Shown: positions 12,801 to 21,800 of the stretch, piece after piece
Position numbering within the stretch: the first letter of the stretch is position 1
Layout of the letters: each line of letters starts with the position of its first letter
DNA from: Bedellia somnulentella
Lineage: Eukaryota > Arthropoda > Insecta > Lepidoptera > Bedelliidae
NCBI GenBank assembly: GCA_963576735.1
Contig: OY755177.1
Coordinates: 6,820,001 to 6,884,000 of the forward strand
DNA: 64,000 nt
Direction: 5' to 3'
The notes under the pieces: model-generated
Told to the model about the DNA's origin: nothing
What the model saw: the letters and a program-made list of their open reading frames with translations, nothing else
Database searches by the model: none
Position numbers and translations under genes: made by a program

Positions 12801-15800
12801 ACCTGGTGTTCAGAGTACCCACGTTTTGCATGGACAGTGTACTCACGTGATAGGGGGCAGGCCTATCGCCGTGTTGTACGAATACACTGTCACATGACTA
12901 AGTACAACTCAGCCATGTGGGTTTCCTCACGATGTTTTCCCTCACCGTTAACAACCATGACAAATTAACCACACATATGTCTTTAGAAAAGAAAAATTGG
13001 TGTAGGCCCGACCCAGGATTCGAACACTAGTCGTTTGCACTATAACCGAGTGTTCTACCCACTGGGCTATCACGGTTGTTATATATATATATATATATAT
13101 ACATATTTATACTTACGCCGTTAGTTCCCAATGGGGTAGGCAGATACTATCGATTGCCACTTTTTATGATCCCAGCAACCGCCTAGCTTCGTTTCAAATA
13201 AATAAATCTTTTCATACATGCTCTCTTATTCTTCACATTTTGGACGCCTGCCTTTTTAAGCACATTTTCTATTTGATCTAAATGTCTCCTTTGTGGTCAT
13301 CTTCTATTTTATTTTTTTCCACATGACTCAATAAATCTCTTTCAACAATTTACAATCATCCATCGTGTCTATGTGCCTAAACCTTAAGCCCTCCTAAATC
13401 TTAGGCTCATTATTCCAAACATCACTCAATACACCTTCTGAAAATTTCGACTAAGCTAAAAACTTTTCGGCTATGCCCCTCAAAGAGAAGATTTAATTGA
13501 TACATCCGAATCCCTTTCTAAATCCTGCTTGCAAATCCCAAATTTTATCATCAGTTTCTTTTATCGCTCTTTCAATCAATACCTTTGTATTCAATTTACC
13601 GACAATGCTGTGTAGACTGATTCCGCGATAGTTTTTACCCTCCTATTGTGACCCTTTCCTTTATAAGAAGGCACAATGACCGCCTTGCACTAGTTTTGTG
13701 GTACTTTGCCACACGACCAGCATTTTTGTAAAAGGAAGTACAAGCAAGAAGCCGCCAACCTTTTGCCAGATCTCAGCATTTCGTTCATACTAATCTTGTT
13801 ATACCCTGCCGCTTTTCCTACTTTAATACTTTTCATTGCTTTCATTATTTCTTCCATACTAATCTCACTTGCTCTAAGTCAGCCATTGCTATACTCCAAT
13901 GAACATGACTGCCAAGATATTGGTGTATCCTTTTTTTCAAAAAGTCCCTCAAAATAGTTCTACCATACCCATTTCACGCTTTTTACTCGCACATATATAT
14001 TAATAGCATATAAAAAAACTAATAAGTATAAAGAAAAAACTCAATATAACAAACCTGTTTGCCCAGTGTTAAGAAGAGTTGCTGTAGAGCTATTGTCCCA
14101 GTATTTCTTAAACTTTAATTTTTCTAAAGATGTCCATGTGGGACACTTTTGCAATGAAATAGCTATCGGTGATTGGGATGAGCGCAGCTTTGATATGTGC
14201 TCAGCTGAAAAATATAAACTGGTCATAAATAATTTCATCATAATGTTACGTACCGGGTTCTTAATTTGATAAATACCAGTCACACTTTCGTGCAATAAGG
14301 TGTAATTATATTTATTGACCAATAACGCACTTTACACAACACAACAAACACTATCGATAATTAACTATCGATACTCGCACTAATTAACAACACTAATTTA
14401 CTCCGTTATAGTAACACTGTCCACACCGTTAAGCTTATTTCCGTAATCCGTATATCACTGCACTGTCGTATTTAATTTCTTCGCTCTAGTATTTCGCTTG
14501 TTCTCGCTTTAGTTCTTCGCACTCGAATCACTCCGTAGCACGCGTCGCTCTTTATATATGCCAAATCTCAAATACGCGAATATTACAGAAAGTTCTAGTA
14601 CCACATTCTCGAAAAGTCGATATTCGAGAAACATCTAGTAATTCCTTTACTTATTAGAATACTAGTAACGCCATCTGTTATCTAGTAGTGGCAAATCCTA
14701 TCTCCTACTTGCGAACAGATGTCGTAACATTACCCCCTCCTTACATTAATACTCGTCCCGAGTATTATTGCTTCCATGGTACTTCGCAAGTCGATCGATG
14801 TGAACTATTTTCCAAGCCCCTCTAGGTTGGCGTTGAATTCTGTACGTTACATCGTTTATTCTAGTGACCACCTTGTACGGTCCTTCCCACCTATTTTGTA
14901 ACTTAGGGGACTTCCCTTTCTGGCGAGTTGGATTGTGTAACCAGACGAGCATACCCTCTTCGAAACGCGGCGTGTTAGCTTTACGGTCATATCTGGTTTT
15001 CATCTTTTCACTAGCATGTAAACCATTTTCACGCACTAGGGAATGTACATCTTGCATTCTTTCCCTCAAATCGCTTACATATTCAGTTACACTCTGCGGC
15101 TCATCTGGTGACCCTCCTGTCAACAAATCTACAGGCAATCGTAGCTCTCTTCCGAAATTGACGTAAGCAGGTGTTTCCTTCGTGCTTTCGTGAACAGCTG
15201 ACCGGTAAGACAGTAAAAATAATGGAATGTGTTTGTCCCAGTCCTTCTGATGTTTTTCAACCATCTTCGCCAACTGTCTCTCCAGTGTTTGGTTGAACCT
15301 CTCCACCATTCCATCTGACTGAGGATGATATGGCGTCGTCCTGGTTTTATGCATTCCAAGCAGTTTGCACACCTCTTGAAATACTTGTGACTCAAAATTT
15401 CTTCCCTGGTCAGAGTGTATCTCCAGGGGCACGCCAAATCGACAGATCACTTCCTCAACCAGTTTTGTAGCCACAGTTATTGCTTCTTGATTGGGTATGG
15501 CAAACACTTCAGGCCACTTAGTGAAGTAATCCATCACCACCATGAAATATTTATTTCCGGACTCTGATTGTGGAAACGGTCCAGCCACATCAACGGCAAT
15601 CCTCTCCCAGGGAGCTCCCACATTGTACAACCGTAATCCCCCTCTACTCCGGGTCTGCGGACCTTTCACCGCGGCACACGTTGTACATTTCCGGCACCAG
15701 TCCTGTACGTCGTCCCTACAATGAAGCCAGTAAAACTTCGCACGAACCTTCTGCAACGTACGATTTACCCCAAGATGCCCGCCCGAAACACCGTCATGTG

Positions 15801-18800
15801 TTTCCCGCAGTACATCTTTAACCTTGGCTCTGGGCACGACCAATTGTAGGTGCTCTTCTTTACCGTTGGGTTTCTCCCACCTCCGGTACAGTAGACCATT
15901 GATCAGAACCAGGCTGTTCCATTGCGCCCAGTAAGCTTTCGTACTCACTCCTGTGGACGCTACTTCACTCCAAGCCGGTTGATCGTGTTTTTCCTTCTTC
16001 CATTTCATGATGGGTCTGAGGTTCTCATCTTCTTCTTGGGCCTTCTGCATAGCTTCTGTTTCCCATCCATCCAATGGACAAATTCGAGTCACTTTCACGA
16101 CCTCCTCCTTCGACTCTTGCTTCCTGCAATGTTTACAGTCTTCCGGACACGGTCTACGTGAAAGCGCGTCTGCATTGCCATGAGATTTACCACTACGGTG
16201 CTCGATAGAAAAGTCATACTCTTGTAGCTGTTCGATCCATCGAGCTACCTGTCCTTCCGGGTTTTTGAACTGGAGAAGCCATTTCAGTGCAGCATGATCA
16301 GTTCGAAGCTTGAACGGTCTCCCAATCAAATACTTGTAAAAATGCTGTAAGGTCTTCACTACAGCTAGAAGTTCCTTCCTCGTGACGCAGTAGTTTCTTT
16401 CCGCTTTAGATAGAGACTTGCTGAAATATCCGATCACAACTTCCTTGTCACCTTGGATCTGTGATAACACTCCACCAATAGCCATATTACTAGCATCGCT
16501 GTCAACGATGTACTGTCCCTCTGGCTGTGGATATCCAAGGATAGGTGTCTCGCAAAGCCTCTTCTTCAGCTCATTGAAAGATAACTCGCATTCATCATCC
16601 CAAGAGAAGGTTTTCTTATCTTCAGTCAACCGATGCAATGGTTTGGCGATCTCAGAAAACCCTTTTACAAAACGTCGATAGTACGAGCAAAGGCCGAGAA
16701 AAGCTCGCACGTCTGTTTTGTCCTTTGGCGTCGGCCATTTCTGCACAGCTTCCACCTTTTCCGGATCCGTCTGAATTCCTTCTCGGCTGATTACGTGTCC
16801 TAAATAGTTCACTGAAGTTCTAAACAGCCGGCACTTCTTCGGATTCAGTTTCAGGTTTGCTCCACGAATTTTCTGAAAGACTTGTTCCAGGTTCTTGAGA
16901 TGGTCTTGGAAGCTTTTGCCTATTATGACCACGTCGTCGAGGTACACCAGGCAAGCCTCGCCAACCAATCCCGCCAACGCACACTCCATAAGCCTTTCAA
17001 AAGTAGCTGGCGCGTTGCAGAGACCGAAAGGCATGACGTTAAACTGCCACAAACCCTTTCCAGTTGAAAACGCAGTCTTCTCTTTATCAGTCGGATGTAT
17101 TTCCACCTGCCAGTAGCCTGACTTGCAGTCCAGGGTTGAAAACCACTTCATGCCACTCAAAGTATCCAGAGTGTCATCTATTCTTGGCAAAGGATAGCTG
17201 TCCTTCTTTGTCACGTTGTTCAGTTGCCTGTAGTCAACACAAAACCGTGTGCTTCCATCTTTCTTCTTAACAAGAACCACTGGAGAACACCACGGACTGG
17301 AGGACGGACTAATGACCTTCTTCTTTTTCATGTCTTCGAGCAATTCTTCAACTTCTTTCTCCTTAGCGATTGGGATTCTCCTTGCTCTCTGTCTAATAGG
17401 TCTTTCGTCCCCTGTATCAATTCTGTGTTGCACTAAAGATGTTCTGCCTAAGTCCCCTTCTGCATTTGAGAAGATGTCAGCATATTTCACCAGCAACTGT
17501 TTAACCTTGATCCTCTCCAAGTAAGATAAGTCATCCTGGATCTCACTTAACAAGTCAGTTACAGTTGAATTATCGACTTTCACTTTGACTTTCCCATTTG
17601 GAGAATGACAGCTCCTCATCCAGACTACTTCTTCACACTGACCAACTACTTCACCCCGCTTAAGCTGTACATCTTCTTGGTCAAGGTTGACTACCTTCAC
17701 TATTGCCGTCTTGTTGCTTGTAACCAAAGTTCTTGCTGTCAGAAATTTCCTTGGCCCGTTCTTCCCTGTCTCTTCAATCAACACACAACGATGCCTCTTC
17801 TTCTCGCTGTCTACAGGTAACATCACCGGAACCAACTTCTGAGAACGCGCAGGAATATTGATGGTTTTCAAGCATGTCACTTCACCGACGGGACCACCCA
17901 GTATAAAGATTTCTTCCTGGCCACACTTGAAAATTCCTCTCGTTATGTCAATCCGGCAGTTATATTTCTTCATGAAGTCCAGTCCTAGTATGCATTCATC
18001 CATTATCTCAGCCACAATGACTTGATGAGTATACGACGTCTCGCCAACCATCATCCTGACTGAGAGTTCACCAAGGACAGGTATTCGCTGGCCAGAGGCG
18101 GAGAGTAGCCGACACTTAGTATCTCTGCTATACTTGATATTCGCTGCTTTCACCAGTGCCGGATTGATCACCGTTCTAGACGCTCCAGTATCAAGGGTCA
18201 TCTTACAGTCTTGGTCATTGACACAGCCCAATATCACCAAACTGTTCCCGTTACAGGCTTGTGAGATGGTCATTGTCGGGGCTTTCTCCTCTCTAGCCAG
18301 CACCTGCCCCCCGGTCCTGGCTAATGCTCGTTTTGCGGCAGGAGCCTCTGCCTGCCTCTTTTCTTCCTTCCTCAGCGGGCAACTTAATCTCAAATGGCCC
18401 CTTTTCCCGCAGCCATAACAAATCGGTCCAGTACTCCTTCCGACGGGTGCTTTAATGACCTTGACGTCCTCATTTGCTTCCGCAATCTCACGAAGTCGAT
18501 GAGTTTGGCGCGTATCCTGGCGGCAAGCTTCAACTTCTAGAGCGTTCGCCAAGGCATCCTTGAGAGACGTGTGGTGTTGAAGTCTCACCGCTGTTCTCAC
18601 TTCGATATCTCTGATGCCGTCGACGAATGCTTGCACCAGGTTCATTTCCACCGTCTTCGGATCTACACTGGGATAGGCCTTGCGGACGAGCTTCTCGATT
18701 TCAAGGGCCCACTGCTGAAGTCCCTCTCCAGAACGCTGGACCCTATCACGCAGCTGAGCGCGGAACACGTGCTCCAGGTGTCGCTCTCCATAGCGAGACT

Positions 18801-21800
18801 CCAACGCATCCAGCAGGTCCTTGAAACCACCACTCGGAGTCGGCAGCGCCTCTATTACTGACAGTGCTTGACCTCGGAGCGCCACCGTCAGTGCAGTCAA
18901 ACACTGTTCATCAGTCCAACCATTGGCAGCCGCAACAGTCTGGAACTGATGTCTATACGCCGACCAGGATGTTGTTCCGTCGTAGGGAGGAACCTTCACA
19001 CGAGGACCATGGACAGCTACTACATTCTCACCGGAGACAACCTTGACCGGTCGTGATTCAAGCTGCAGAACCCTTTTCTCCATTCCGCGGAAGTCGGTCT
19101 TCATGTCATCGATATCTTTCTCAATAGTGGTTACCTGCTCCTTCATCTGCTCTACGTCTTTTTCCACAGTAACCACCCGACCACTGACTTCATTGACCGC
19201 AGTGAGAACTTGTGAGAACTTAGTTTGCTGTTCCTCGCGCAACTCACGAACTTCTTGTTTCACAACACCCTGTACCTCCGAATGTATGTTTTTTTTAACA
19301 TCCTGTACCTCCGAATGTATGTTTTTCACAACATCCTGTATGCTTTGTTGTGCTTCACGCATGCTTTGAAACATTTCAACTATCATCGTCAAGTCAGTAT
19401 TAGTTGCGGCCGCCGGCGCCGTTGATGTAGACGGCGCGTTAGTCACCGCGGACGTCTCCTCTGGAATGTCACTCCGAGGGTTCGTGACCGATGAACTCAT
19501 TTCCGACAGCTGTTCACCCTCTGCGGCTTTCTGAGCGCGTGTCTTCACACCCTCTCTTCCGTCTTCCTTCGGCATAACTGGCATCTTCAAATCCACTTCT
19601 GTCACCAATTGTTACGTACCGGGTTCTTAATTTGATAAATACCAGTCACACTTTCGTGCAATAAGGTGTAATTATATTTATTGACCAATAACGCACTTTA
19701 CACAACACAACAAACACTATCGATAATTAACTATCGATACTCGCACTAATTAACAACACTAATTTACTCCGTTATAGTAACACTGTCCACACCGTTAAGC
19801 TTATTTCCGTAATCCGTATATCACTGCACTGTCGTATTTAATTTCTTCGCTCTAGTATTTCGCTTGTTCTCGCTTTAGTTCTTCGCACTCGAATCACTCC
19901 GTAGCACGCGTCGCTCTTTATATATGCCAAATCTCAAATACGCGAATATTACAGAAAGTTCTAGTACCACATTCTCGAAAAGTCGATATTCGAGAAACAT
20001 CTAGTAATTCCTTTACTTATTAGAATACTAGTAACGCCATCTGTTATCTAGTAGTGGCAAATCCTATCTCCTACTTGCGAACAGATGTCGTAACAATAAT
20101 AATATGTCGCAATGTGGTAGAAGATTCTGCAAAATAAACATACACATGATACTTTGAAGTTGTTTGCAATAACAAACAAAGAAAATTCAAACTCTCGCTC
20201 TTTAATATATTAAACGAAACGGGGTTGAAACTTACGCTACTAAGTTCATTATATGGATTGAATCCATGTATATTTGTCTCAGCTCGCACTTTTGAACGAA
20301 GCCCGCATATTTGTAATCGTAAATCTTCTGTAAGTTTAATCTTAGTCATCCGTTTTACTCTTATCTGTTCCTATGTTTTATGTGGGAAAATATTATAATT
20401 CTTTATTTTTATTTCTTCAAACGGGTGTCGTTCAAGACGACCAAAACTGCAGAGAGTTCTTAGTGATTATTGAGATTGAGCAACGTGGCTAGAGACTCAT
20501 GCAAGACACCATTCTTTATTTTACAATCTCTTCCCTTCTAAACTTCTAAAAGTACGATTTTAAAGTAGCTGAGGAATTTAAAATTATTAAGATCTACGCC
20601 CTTTTTGGATATTTAACCGTACATGTGGCACAGTCTTTACTCAGAATTTAGTGATTCTTGCAATATATATATATATATATATTTACATTTATTTTGTACT
20701 AAAATGCCAAATACTAGTTAATTTAATATCACTATCCGAGATCATGAAAAACTACCAAAGCAAGAGAGCAGTGTCTATTGGATCAGTGTAAATAAGAAAA
20801 TAACCCAGAATTTTTGCACATATTGGAAGGTTTTTTTAAGAGGGTTATCTTATTTTAATTAAATGATGTTCTAGCTACATCTTCATAGAGTTTGAAACAC
20901 TTTCTGACCCCGAAGTAGATTTAAAGTTAATGTTAAATTTTCAATTGACTTTTAAACAAAAAATAATTATCGTTTTATTACGAAATTTAAAGAAATTAAA
21001 ATTTAAACGATTATTTTGATTCTTATTTTTCCTCTTAAGAATTTAATAAACCAACCAAATATTTCAGTATAAAAAAAACATTTGATGTGTTCTCGGTTTC
21101 AAGATTTTCTCGTTGCTTATTCAAGTGTGTTATTAACTTCGCTATTTCCACGTTAAATTTGAGTGTTATATAATTAGGCTGTTACGCTTTCCATAATATG
21201 CATGACATAATTCTAGGACAAAATGTATCCAGTTATGATTTTAATCCTATAAGCAAAATATAAAAAAAAGATGAATAGGCTTTACATGGAAGTAGTTTTA
21301 GTTTTGTACCATGTTCAGTTTATCAGAAAGATTTAAAACTGTCTAAAGAAAAACAACAGTTATTCTACCTTTTCTTAATGAAATTAAGGTAGGTTATCTG
21401 GAATAACATTCATGAAGTTGAAGTAACTCCTAGAAATATTTTTGGGTTGCAACTACTAGCAACATCCCCCAATCCTTTTATTTAGCATGATAAAAAAGTA
21501 ATAAATAAAGTAGTAAATAAATTATACATATTTTTTCCAAGTCAGTCAGTCAGTTTTTTAATATATATATGGATGTAGAATATGAATACTTAAATAAAAT
21601 ACACATACGTATTTTATTGATATAATTACATGCATACATATAAGGCTCCAAATTCCAAATAGACCCCTATTTGGGATTCAGTCAGAATCAGAAAGAGAGT
21701 CAGAAATTCCTCAGCCACTCTTCATTTCTATCAAGATATCAGGTATCAGTATACTGTTTCTACCACGTACCAAACAAATATGAAATTGTTTATTCCCCAT

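Larger units (their letters stand above)
14244..20095 (-). mobile_element. Ty3/gypsy LTR retrotransposon, apparently recent
   Basis: Two 486-bp LTRs (14244..14729 and 19610..20095) appear identical by eye, start TG and end CA, and are flanked by the 4-bp duplication ATAA (14240..14243 and 20096..20099). A purine-rich tract precedes the 3' LTR and one open gag-pol frame fills the interior. No envelope gene is present. It lies in the first intron of carbonic anhydrase gene 1, same orientation as that gene. Confidence 0.95.

Noticed and set aside
15129..19425. Many plus- and minus-strand open frames overlapping gag-pol
   Set aside because: They are antisense or out-of-frame shadows of the 1612-residue polyprotein and show no family motifs.
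20233..20349. Open reading [16 protein letters not shown]... ending at a GTAAGT donor, as carbonic anhydrase exon 1
   Set aside because: Its phase (0) does not fit exon 2 (needs phase 1) and it has no carbonic anhydrase motif.
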